In this document: positions 1 through 6,623 of the stretch, piece after piece
How positions within the stretch are numbered: position 1 is the first letter of the stretch
How the letters are laid out: every line of letters starts with the position of its first letter
From: JAFKKS01 sp039808325
Lineage (GTDB): Bacteria; Pseudomonadota; Alphaproteobacteria; Rhizobiales; Xanthobacteraceae
Length of the DNA: 30,140 nt
Assembly (NCBI GenBank): GCA_039808325.1
Contig: JBDHSU010000037.1
Location: 1-30,140, forward strand
Reading direction: 5' to 3'
The notes under the pieces: generated by a model
Databases searched by the model: none
What the model was told of the DNA's origin: nothing
The model's input: only the letters and a program-made list of their open reading frames with translations
Translations under genes and position numbers: made by a program

Positions 1-16
1 CGTGATCGATTCTAAG

Positions 17-74
17 AACTTGGAGCGGGATGCAGGCGGAAAACCGCTCCACACTTTTCCTCATCCCGCTCTAG
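17..74. repeat. 58-bp nested palindromic repeat, copy 1
   Basis: A 58-bp element with 10-bp outer arms (GAGCGGGATG / CATCCCGCTC) and an inner GCGG-AAAA-CCGC hairpin, ending in CTCTAG. It matches 18600-18657 at 57 of 58 positions in the same orientation. A diverged relative lies at 21445-21483. It resembles intergenic palindromes common in Hyphomicrobiales genomes. It lies beyond the 3' end of the regBA transcript. Confidence 0.85.
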
Positions 75-77
75 AAT

Positions 78-109
78 AAGAAAGGTCCGGCATTTGCCGG
101 GCCTTTCTT
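78..109. terminator. Rho-independent terminator, probably bidirectional
   Basis: A near-perfect stem of 14 pairs: AAGAAAGG pairs with CCTTTCTT, and CCGGC pairs with GCCGG, around an ATTT loop, with one G-U pair between. The base of the stem is T-rich when read on either strand. It lies 43 bp past the regA stop codon, so it should end the regBA transcript. It may also end a plus-strand gene left of the window. Confidence 0.75.
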
Positions 110-151
110 TATGTCAGGGAGAGGCCGCGAATGACGCGCAATCGCGGCCGC

Positions 152-703
152 CTATTTCGGCGCGCGCTTGGCAAGAATCCGCTGCAGCGTGCGGCGGTGC
201 ATGTTGAGGCGTCGCGCCGTCTCGGAGACGTTGCGGCCGCATAGCTCGTAGATGCGCTGGATGTGCTCCCAGCGAACGCGGTCCGCCGACATCGGCTGCT
301 CCGGCGGCTCCGGTTTCTTGCCGTCGATCGCGAGCAGCGCCGCGATAACGTCATCGGCATCGGCCGGCTTGGCGAGATAGTCGACCGCGCCGAGTTTCAC
401 CGCGTTCACCGCGCTCGCGATGTTGCCGTAGCCGGTCAGTACGATGGCGCGTGCGTCCGGGCGGCGCTTCTTCAGCGCCGAAACCACGTCGAGCCCATTG
501 CCATCGCCGAGCCGCATGTCGACGACCGCATAAGCGGGAGCGGCTTTTTCCACTTGCAGCATGCCGTCGGCCACGCTTTCCGCGGTCGCGACGGCGAAGC
601 CGCGCGTCTCCATGGCGCGCGCCAGCCGTTGCAGGAACGACTTGTCGTCCTCGACGATCAGGAGCGAACGCTCGGCCGGCAGCTCAGTCGCGACGTCGGT
701 CAT
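152..703 (-). CDS. regA: Redox response regulator RegA/ActR/PrrA
   Basis: This is the cytoplasmic DNA-binding regulator of a global redox two-component system, 183 aa, the usual size for the family. The receiver domain is at about residues 13-125, with acidic pocket D19/D20, phospho-acceptor D62 (VVDMRLGDGNG), T90 and K112 (AKP). The C-terminal Fis-type helix-turn-helix at about 147-183 ends in the family's near-invariant LNMHRRTLQRILAKRAP stretch, which makes the RegA/ActR assignment firm. The start follows a good ribosome site (GAGAGGGG, about 5 nt upstream). It lies 35 bp downstream of the cognate kinase gene on the same strand, so the two are probably co-transcribed and end at the 78-109 hairpin. 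In relatives the regulon covers respiration, carbon and nitrogen fixation and low-oxygen or acid adaptation. Which of these apply here cannot be read from the window. Confidence 0.95.
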   Translation of the reverse strand: MTDVATELPAERSLLIVEDDKSFLQRLARAMETRGFAVATAESVADGMLQVEKAAPAYAVVDMRLGDGNGLDVVSALKKRRPDARAIVLTGYGNIASAVNAVKLGAVDYLAKPADADDVIAALLAIDGKKPEPPEQPMSADRVRWEHIQRIYELCGRNVSETARRLNMHRRTLQRILAKRAPK

Positions 704-738
704 CGTATCCCCTCTCGCTTCGGCGGCCTTCGCGCCGC

Positions 739-2109
739 CTAATCCGCTTTAGTTATGTGCGAATCCACCGCACTCAAGGTGGTTGCGCCATCCTGCCGCG
801 TTACCAGCAATCTGTCGAAATCGGCACGATCCCACCGCACGCGCACCACGGCCCCATGTTCGGGGGCGCTGCGATTGGCGAAGGCGAGCGTCGCCCCCGA
901 TCGTTCCAACAGCGTCTTGGCGATGAAAAACCCGAGACCGAGCCCCGAAGGCTCATCCGCGTTCGTCATCCGCCGCCGCCGCTTGGCGGTGACGTAGGGC
1001 TCCCCCAGGCGATCGATCACTTCCGAGGAGAAGCCGGGTCCGTCGTCGGCGATGGTGATCGCGACCTCGCGCGGCGACCAGCGCGCGGCGACTTCCACCT
1101 TTTCGCGCGCGAAATCGACCGCGTTCTCGACCAGATTGCCGAGCCCGTAAAGCAGCGCCGGATTGCGCGCCACGACCGGCTCAATCTCCCCCTCCTCGGG
1201 CATCATCGTCACGATCTCGATGCCGAAATTGCGATGCGGCGCGATCACCTCGTCAATCAGCGCGGCGAGGGGCGCCCGGTCGAGCGGCTCGCCCGAGGCG
1301 GGAAGCTCGGTGAGCTTGCCGAGAATTTCGCGGCAGCGTTGCGCCTGCTCGCGCAGCAGCCGCACATCGTCGGCATGCGGCGAGCCGGGGGCAAGCTCGC
1401 GCTCGAGTTCCTTGGCAACGACCGCGATGGTCGATAACGGCGTCGCAAGCTCATGCGCCGCAGCCGCCGCGAGCCCATCAAGTTGCGAGAGGTGGTGCTC
1501 GCGCGCGAGCGCCAGCTCCGTCGCCGCCAGCGCGTCGGCAAGCCGCCGCTGCCGTTCGGCGATCTGCCACGCATAGGCGCCGATGAATCCGATGGCGAGC
1601 AGGATGGAGAGCCAGATCGCCAGCATATAGAGCGACGGCAGCACCAAGGGGTCGTCACTCGCCCACGGCAGCGGATAGTGCGTCCATACGAGCGCGGTGG
1701 CGCAGACGACGGCGAGCGCGCCGAGCGTCAGCGTGAAGCGCGGCGGCAGCACCATCGCCGCGATCAGCACGGGCCCGAGCAGAAGCAGCGAAAACGGATT
1801 CTGCAGCCCGCCGGTGAGAAAGAGGAGCGAGGCGAGCTGCACGATGTCGAAGGCGAGGAGCGAGGCCGCGGTCCCCGGACCCAGCGGCGGCAAGGAGCGG
1901 TCCCGCAGGCCGAGCGTCACGTTCAGCCAGGCGGAGAGCCCGACGATCGTCAGGCACGGCCAGAGCTGCAAATCGAAGTCCAGGAGATAGTACACGACGA
2001 GAATCGCGACCGTCTGGCCGAACACCGCCAGCCAGCGCAGCCGCACCAGCGTATCGATCGGCATGTCGCGGCGAGCGGCGCGGGGCTCGGGGTAAAGGTC
2101 GGCGTCCAT
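739..2109 (-). CDS. regB: Redox-sensing histidine kinase RegB/ActS/PrrB
   Basis: This is the membrane sensor kinase that phosphorylates RegA, 456 aa. Hydrophobic segments fill about residues 25-180 (around six helices). They include the GGLQNPF motif (100-106), known in RegB as the ubiquinone-responsive element. The dimerisation/phospho-acceptor region carries AAAAHELATPL with H219. C259 in AQRCREILGKL matches the family redox-box cysteine. The ATPase part shows an N-box NLVENA (325-330), G1 DDGPGF (355-360) and G2 GLGLG (389-393). The start at 2109 gives a 20-residue cytoplasmic lead; M16 is an alternative. It is divergent from the ABC exporter gene with only 59 bp between them. That gap holds a small hairpin (GGCGT-CTTC-ACGCC, 2145-2158), so both promoters must be packed closely. 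Confidence 0.95.
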   Translation of the reverse strand: MDADLYPEPRAARRDMPIDTLVRLRWLAVFGQTVAILVVYYLLDFDLQLWPCLTIVGLSAWLNVTLGLRDRSLPPLGPGTAASLLAFDIVQLASLLFLTGGLQNPFSLLLLGPVLIAAMVLPPRFTLTLGALAVVCATALVWTHYPLPWASDDPLVLPSLYMLAIWLSILLAIGFIGAYAWQIAERQRRLADALAATELALAREHHLSQLDGLAAAAAHELATPLSTIAVVAKELERELAPGSPHADDVRLLREQAQRCREILGKLTELPASGEPLDRAPLAALIDEVIAPHRNFGIEIVTMMPEEGEIEPVVARNPALLYGLGNLVENAVDFAREKVEVAARWSPREVAITIADDGPGFSSEVIDRLGEPYVTAKRRRRMTNADEPSGLGLGFFIAKTLLERSGATLAFANRSAPEHGAVVRVRWDRADFDRLLVTRQDGATTLSAVDSHITKAD

Positions 2110-2168
2110 GGCGAGACTGTATCCGCCGTGGGGCTTGCGCGCGAGGCGTCTTCACGCCACATCGGGGC

Positions 2169-2954
2169 GTGATTTCCACCGTCCCCATATCCTCAGCATC
2201 GGTCCTTCAGCCGGCGATCGCCGTGGAGCGGCTGCGCAAGGCATACAAGACCGGCGTCGCGGTCAACGACATCTCGTTCGCGCTGCCGTCGGGATCGGTC
2301 ACCGCGCTCCTCGGCGGCAATGGCGCGGGCAAGACCACGACCATCGCGACCATCATGGGACTGGTGACGCCGACCTCGGGCAAGGTCACGGTGCTGGGTG
2401 TGGACATGGCGCGGCAGCGTCACCGCATCCTGCACCGGATGAACTTCGAAAGCCCCTATGTCGAGATGCCGATGCGGCTCACCATCCGCCAGAACCTCAA
2501 GGTGTTCGGCACGCTCTATGGCGTTCCCGACCTCAAGGCGCGCATCGCGGAGGTCGCGTCCGAGCTTGACCTCACCGAGTTGCTCGACCGCCCGGCGGGC
2601 AAACTCTCGGCCGGACAGAAGACGCGCGTCTCGCTCGCGAAGTCGCTCATCAACAAACCGGACGTGCTGCTGCTCGACGAGCCGACCGCATCGCTCGATC
2701 CCGACACCGCCGACTGGGTACGCGGGCATCTCGACCGATATCGCCGCGCGCATAACGCGACGATCCTGCTCGCCTCGCACAACATGAACGAGGTCGAGCG
2801 GCTATGCGAGCGCGTCATCATCATGAAACGCGGCCGCATCGAGGACGACGACACGCCCGCGCGCCTGCTCGCGCGCTACGGCCGCGACAATCTCGAAGAG
2901 GTTTTCCTCGACGTTGCCCGCGGCCGCGGCGAGGCGCGGGAGGCGGCGCAGTGA
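2169..2954 (+). CDS. ABC-2 type exporter, ATP-binding protein
   Basis: This is the cytoplasmic ATPase of an ABC exporter, 261 aa. It has Walker A GGNGAGKTT (about residues 49-57), signature LSAGQKTRVSLAKSL, Walker B VLLLDEPTASLDP and an H-loop in LLASHNMNEVE. The acidic C-terminal tail NLEEVFLDVARG is typical of the ABC-2 drug/polysaccharide exporter ATPases (CcmA-like in COG terms). The GTG start at 2169 is the first in frame; a second GTG at 2223 would remove 18 residues without harming the fold. The permease gene follows after a 127-bp spacer occupied by a strong palindrome. The substrate is not evident; drug, lipid or polysaccharide export are all possible. Confidence 0.9.
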   Translation: MISTVPISSASVLQPAIAVERLRKAYKTGVAVNDISFALPSGSVTALLGGNGAGKTTTIATIMGLVTPTSGKVTVLGVDMARQRHRILHRMNFESPYVEMPMRLTIRQNLKVFGTLYGVPDLKARIAEVASELDLTELLDRPAGKLSAGQKTRVSLAKSLINKPDVLLLDEPTASLDPDTADWVRGHLDRYRRAHNATILLASHNMNEVERLCERVIIMKRGRIEDDDTPARLLARYGRDNLEEVFLDVARGRGEAREAAQ

Positions 2955-3030
2955 TGAGTTGGCATTTCATGCCGGGGCGAGCGGCGCCATGCACTCGGCG
3001 TGCGATTGGTGCCGACGTTGCGACTCCTGC

Positions 3031-3059
3031 GTTCCCTCCCCCCTTGCGGGGGAGGGAAC
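3031..3059. repeat. Perfect C/G-rich hairpin between exporter ATPase and permease genes
   Basis: A perfect 12-bp inverted repeat (GTTCCCTCCCCC / GGGGGAGGGAAC) around the 5-nt loop CTTGC. It lacks a T tract, so it is more likely an intergenic palindromic repeat than a terminator. It sits inside a presumed two-gene operon and could change mRNA stability or the expression ratio between the two genes. Confidence 0.75.
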
Positions 3060-3081
3060 AGGTTGCGATGCGAGGCAAGTC

Positions 3082-3909
3082 ATGAGCACGACGCCCGCCC
3101 CCGCTCCCGCTCAAGCGTTCTCCTTCCGCCGCGTCGGCGCGATGGTGCTGCGCTACTGGTACCTGCTGCGCTCGTCGTTCGCGCGGCTGATCGAGCTGAT
3201 CTACTGGCCGGCCGTGCAGATGCTGATGTGGGGCTTTCTGCAAACCTATCTCAGCCAGAACGCCAGCTTCTTCGCGCGTGCCGGCGGCACCTTCATCGGC
3301 GCCGTGATGCTGTGGGATATCCTGTTCCGCGGCCAGCTCGGCTTCTCCATCTCGTTCCTCGAGGAAATGTACGCGCGCAACCTCGGCAACCTGATGATGA
3401 GTCCGTTGCGCCCGATCGAGTTCATCGTGGCGTTGATGGCGATGAGCATCGTCCGCTTGGCGATCGGGATGATCCCCGTCACCTTCCTGGCGATTGCGTT
3501 CTTCGGCTTCAATATCTGGGGGCTCGGCCTCGCGCTTGCCGCCTTCTTCGCCAACCTGATCTTCACCAGTTGGTCGGTCGGCATCCTGGTGTCGGGCCTG
3601 GTGCTGCGTAACGGCCTTGGCGCCGAGACCTTCGCGTGGAGCATCATGTTCCTGCTGCTGCCGCTGACCTGCGTCTACTATCCGGTCGCGGTCCTGCCGG
3701 GTTGGTTGCAGACCATTGCCTGGCTGCTGCCGCCGACTTACGTATTCGAGGGCATGCGCGCGCTCCTCCTCGATCACACCTTCCGCGCCGACCTGATGCT
3801 GCACGCGCTGGCGCTCAATGCCGGATACTTCGCCGCCGCCTGCCTCGCCTTCCTGGCGCTCCTCAACAGCGCCCGGCGTCAAGGCTCGCTGCTGCAAACC
3901 GGAGAGTGA
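3082..3909 (+). CDS. ABC-2 type exporter, membrane permease
   Basis: This is the integral membrane partner of the preceding ATPase, 275 aa, the normal size for ABC-2 permeases. The start at 3082 (MSTTPAPAPAQAF) follows GAGG at 6-7 nt. An in-frame ATG farther upstream would read through the hairpin repeat and yield an unrelated cysteine- and arginine-rich N-terminus, so it is rejected. Hydrophobic segments include about residues 35-55 (IELIYWPAVQMLMWGFL), 75-95, 120-150 (IVALMAMSIVRLAIGMIPVTFLAIAFFGF), 150-180, 195-225 and 240-265, consistent with six helices. The MFLLLPLTCVYYPVAVLPGW region before the last helices is typical of the family. Substrate unknown. Confidence 0.88.
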   Translation: MSTTPAPAPAQAFSFRRVGAMVLRYWYLLRSSFARLIELIYWPAVQMLMWGFLQTYLSQNASFFARAGGTFIGAVMLWDILFRGQLGFSISFLEEMYARNLGNLMMSPLRPIEFIVALMAMSIVRLAIGMIPVTFLAIAFFGFNIWGLGLALAAFFANLIFTSWSVGILVSGLVLRNGLGAETFAWSIMFLLLPLTCVYYPVAVLPGWLQTIAWLLPPTYVFEGMRALLLDHTFRADLMLHALALNAGYFAAACLAFLALLNSARRQGSLLQTGE

Positions 3910-4235
3910 CGGCGGCGTCTTTCGCCCCCTCGAAGGGGGCGGTCCGCGCGGCAGACGGCGGAACGATCGCGCGCGGGTGTAGTGAAGATGCCCCACCCTG
4001 GCCCCCTTCGAGATGGGAGAAAGGCTGTGGCAGGGCTGCCGCGCCGGGCTGGAATCCCGTGCTTAACGGTTGGTTAACCCAAAGCCGCATTGAATCATCG
4101 CGCGAAATGCGTACATTTTGCGTCGCAGCAAGCTGGGGTGGGGCTCAATCCAGCAGAAACGCGGCGATTCGCGGCCCGCGAGGGCGCGAGGTCAAATGTG
4201 CGCGTAAACGGCGCACAACAGCAGGTGCCGGATCG
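3910..4235. other. Intergenic region upstream of phaZ
   Basis: No gene is supported in this 326-bp stretch. It holds a hairpin right after the permease gene (3923-3941, CGCCCCCT / AGGGGGCG, no T tract), repeat-like sequence to about 4040, an exact TTAA-N7-TTAA site (4063-4077) and a TTGC-N6-GCAA dyad (4118-4131). The phaZ promoter is expected in the less GC-rich part at about 4060-4130. Confidence 0.6.
4063..4077. promoter_or_regulatory. Candidate CtrA-binding site upstream of phaZ
   Basis: TTAA (4063-4066), seven bases, TTAA (4074-4077): an exact match to the alphaproteobacterial CtrA full site TTAA-N7-TTAA. It lies about 160 bp before the phaZ start, in sequence that is locally less GC-rich than its surroundings. 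The match is seen; CtrA binding is inferred. Confidence 0.5.
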
Positions 4236-5567
4236 ATGGAAGAACGCGTCCCCCTCTACCACCTCTACGAGATGCAGCATGCCGCGCTTGGCCCTTTTCG
4301 GGCCGCCGCCGACGCCGGAAAGTTGTTCTTCCAGAACCCCCTCAATCCCTTCGCCCACACCCTTCTGGGGAAATCGATCGCCGCCGGCTGCGAGGTGTTC
4401 GAGCGCGTCACGCGCCGCTACGGTAAGCCGGCGTGGGGCATCGACACGACGACCGTCGACGGCGAAAACGTGGCGGTGCACGAGCGCGTCGTCTGGCAGC
4501 GCCCGTTCTGTAATCTGATTCACTTCGTGCGCGCGACGAAGCGCACGCGGCACGATCCGAAGCTGCTGCTCGTCGCGCCGATGTCCGGCCACTACGCGAC
4601 ATTGCTGCGCGGCACGGTCGAAGCCTTGCTGCCGGAGCACGACGTCTACGTCACCGACTGGGTCGACGCACGCATGGTGCCCCTGGCTGACGGTCCCTTC
4701 GATCTCGACGACTACATCGATTACGTCCGCGCGATGCTGCACAAGCTCGGCGGCGACGCGCACGTGATCGGCGTGTGCCAGCCGTCGGTCCCGGTTCTTG
4801 CCGCCGTGGCCCTGATGGAAGCCGAGGGCGACCACAACGTCCCGCATTCCATGATCCTGATGGGCGGCCCCATCGATACGCGCTCGAACCCGACGGCGGT
4901 GAACAAGCTCGCGGAGCAGAAAGGCACCGCCTGGTTCCGCGACAACGTCATCACCAAGGTGCCGTTTCCGAGCCCGGGCGTGATGCGCGACGTCTATCCG
5001 GGCTTTCTACAGCTCGGCGGATTCATGGCGATGAATCTCGACCGGCACATGAACGCCCACCGCGATATCTTCATGCATCTCGTGCGCGGCAACGGCGATT
5101 CCGCCCACAAGCTGCAAGAATTCTACGACGAATATCTCGCGGTGATGGACCTGACGGCAGAGTTCTACCTGCAAACCGTCGACACCGTGTTCGTCCGCCA
5201 CGCTCTGCCCAAGGGCGAGATGCAGCATCGCGGCACGCCCGTCGACCCCTCGCAGATTCGCAACGTCGCGCTGCTCACCATCGAAGGCGAGAACGACGAC
5301 ATCTCCGGCGTTGGGCAGACCGAAGCCGCGCACCGCCTCTGCTCGAACATTCCGGCGGCGAACAAGGACCATTATCTGCAACGCGATGTCGGCCATTACG
5401 GCGTCTTCAACGGCTCGCGCTTCCGCAAGGAGATCGTGCCGCGCATTCGCGATTTCGTGCGCGCGCACGACGACAAGGGCGCGATCGCTCCCGAGAAGAA
5501 GAACGGCGCACGCGGCAATGGCGTCACCAATCTCGCCGCGCATCGCACGGCGCGCCGCTCCGCCTGA
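4236..5567 (+). CDS. phaZ: Intracellular poly(3-hydroxybutyrate) depolymerase
   Basis: This enzyme hydrolyses native intracellular PHB granules to release the carbon store. With a start at 4236 (MEERVPLYHLYEMQHAALGP) it is 443 aa and matches the intracellular PhaZ family. Its catalytic residues fall almost exactly where those of Cupriavidus PhaZa1 lie: nucleophile C181 in the lipase-like box GVCQPS, an aspartate at D354/D355 (GENDDISG) and H387 (DVGHYGVF). There is no signal peptide, which agrees with an intracellular granule enzyme rather than a secreted depolymerase. The reading frame is open back to 3636, but that part overlaps the permease gene and repeats and is not coding. The ribosome site is weak, so the start rests on family similarity. 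No other PHA gene lies nearby. A 9-bp GC-rich hairpin without a T tract (5602-5624) follows. Confidence 0.93.
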   Translation: MEERVPLYHLYEMQHAALGPFRAAADAGKLFFQNPLNPFAHTLLGKSIAAGCEVFERVTRRYGKPAWGIDTTTVDGENVAVHERVVWQRPFCNLIHFVRATKRTRHDPKLLLVAPMSGHYATLLRGTVEALLPEHDVYVTDWVDARMVPLADGPFDLDDYIDYVRAMLHKLGGDAHVIGVCQPSVPVLAAVALMEAEGDHNVPHSMILMGGPIDTRSNPTAVNKLAEQKGTAWFRDNVITKVPFPSPGVMRDVYPGFLQLGGFMAMNLDRHMNAHRDIFMHLVRGNGDSAHKLQEFYDEYLAVMDLTAEFYLQTVDTVFVRHALPKGEMQHRGTPVDPSQIRNVALLTIEGENDDISGVGQTEAAHRLCSNIPAANKDHYLQRDVGHYGVFNGSRFRKEIVPRIRDFVRAHDDKGAIAPEKKNGARGNGVTNLAAHRTARRSA

Positions 5568-5601
5568 CATTTCGATCGTCCACGCTTCCGTACGCGACAA
5601 G

Positions 5602-5624
5602 CGCGGCGCCTCCCCGGCGCCGCG
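5602..5624. repeat. GC-rich inverted repeat downstream of phaZ
   Basis: A perfect 9-bp inverted repeat (CGCGGCGCC / GGCGCCGCG) around a TCCCC loop, 35 bp past the phaZ stop. No T tract follows, so intrinsic termination is not supported. It may stabilise the mRNA 3' end. Confidence 0.5.
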
Positions 5625-5642
5625 GCTGATTCCCGTCGCGGA

Positions 5643-5669
5643 TTTCAGACAAATGAACTGAAATTCATT
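5643..5669. promoter_or_regulatory. AT-rich overlapping dyads upstream of the metallopeptidase gene
   Basis: Two interlocked inverted repeats: TTTCAG (5643-5648) with CTGAAA (5658-5663), and AATGAA (5652-5657) with TTCATT (5664-5669). They are followed by an A/T-rich run to about 5692. This patch stands out against the surrounding GC-rich sequence and is about 140 bp before the next start codon. It could be an operator plus promoter; no regulator is assigned. Confidence 0.35.
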
Positions 5670-5808
5670 ATTTAATGTCCTACATATAGGCGGCGGAACC
5701 GTACGAGCGCGCTATTCATGGTGTAATTGCAGCCCTGACATCAAAAGTGCTGCACGCGCCCGTGGATGTGGCAGACTCCGGCTCTGTTTCGCGTATTGGA
5801 AGTTCGTA

Positions 5809-6618
5809 ATGGCTCTTCGTGCCCTCCTCTATCGTCGCCCTGTCGAACCGCAAGCGATCGAAGTGACGTTCGACAAGGCGATCTATCTGGTCCGCTTGCA
5901 GCGACATCGGCAGGCGCGCCGCTACACGTTGCGGGTCCAAGCCGCGACGCGTGAAGTCGTGCTCACCCTGCCGCCACGCGGCACCGTCAAGGAAGCACGC
6001 GCCTTCGCGACCAAGCACGGCGGATGGATCGCGGCGCGCCTCGGGCGGTTGCCTGAGGTCATGCCGTTCGCGCCCGGCCGCGTCCTGCCGCTGCGCGGCG
6101 TCGCGCACCGCATCGTCCACCGTCCCGGGCGCGGCACGGTGTGGGTCGAACGGCCGGCAGGCGGCCCGCTGCTCCTGTGCGTCGCCGGCGAGCCGCCGCA
6201 CATTGCCCGCCGCGTCACCGACTTCCTGCGCCGGGAGGTGCGGCGCGACCTCGAAGCCGCGACGCGCCGCTATGCCGCCATGCTCGGCGTCGGCATCAAG
6301 CGCATCGCCATTCGCGATCAAACGAGCCGTTGGGGCTCCTGCTCGACCACGGGCGTCATCTCCTATTCATGGCGGCTGATCTTCGCGCCGCCCTTCGTCC
6401 TCGACTACATCGCGGCGCACGAGGTCGCGCATCTCGTCGAGATGAACCACTCGCCGCGCTTCTGGGCGCTGGTGGAGCGGCTCTATCCCTCCATGGGCAA
6501 GGCCAAGGCCTGGCTCGATGCCAACGGTACGGACCTGCATCGCTATGGCGAACAGGAGGACGACAACAAGCCGGCGCCGACGCGGCTGCGCGCCAACGGC
6601 CTGCACACCGGCGCGTAA
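5809..6618 (+). CDS. YgjP/SprT-like (DUF45) zinc metallopeptidase
   Basis: A 269-aa cytoplasmic protein of the YgjP-like (DUF45) group, often annotated as M48-family metallopeptidase. The zinc site is clear: H204-E205-V-A-H208 followed by H214 in HEVAHLVEMNHSPRFW. It is preceded by the family block RDQTSRWGSCSTTGVISYSW and followed by the helix containing YPSMGKAKAWLD. The N-terminal 130 residues are basic and beta-rich in character. The start at 5809 has GGAAG 6 nt upstream. Its true substrate is not established in the family. The gene is monocistronic by position and converges on the penicillin-binding protein gene with only 5 bp between stop codons, so no separate terminator fits between them. 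Confidence 0.88.
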   Translation: MALRALLYRRPVEPQAIEVTFDKAIYLVRLQRHRQARRYTLRVQAATREVVLTLPPRGTVKEARAFATKHGGWIAARLGRLPEVMPFAPGRVLPLRGVAHRIVHRPGRGTVWVERPAGGPLLLCVAGEPPHIARRVTDFLRREVRRDLEAATRRYAAMLGVGIKRIAIRDQTSRWGSCSTTGVISYSWRLIFAPPFVLDYIAAHEVAHLVEMNHSPRFWALVERLYPSMGKAKAWLDANGTDLHRYGEQEDDNKPAPTRLRANGLHTGA

Positions 6619-6623
6619 CAGCC

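Noticed and set aside
1..15. 3' end of an upstream plus-strand gene (TAA at 13-15)
   Set aside because: Only four codons are visible, which cannot support a call.
2821..3996. 391-codon minus-strand frame opposite the exporter permease
   Set aside because: It is antisense to a protein with clear ABC-2 features; composition is charged and low-complexity.
3636..4235. 200-residue N-terminal extension of PhaZ
   Set aside because: It overlaps the permease gene, repeats and the regulatory region; PhaZ family proteins begin near 4236.
5602..5624. Intrinsic terminator for phaZ
   Set aside because: A perfect stem, but no T run follows on the coding strand; listed as an inverted repeat only.
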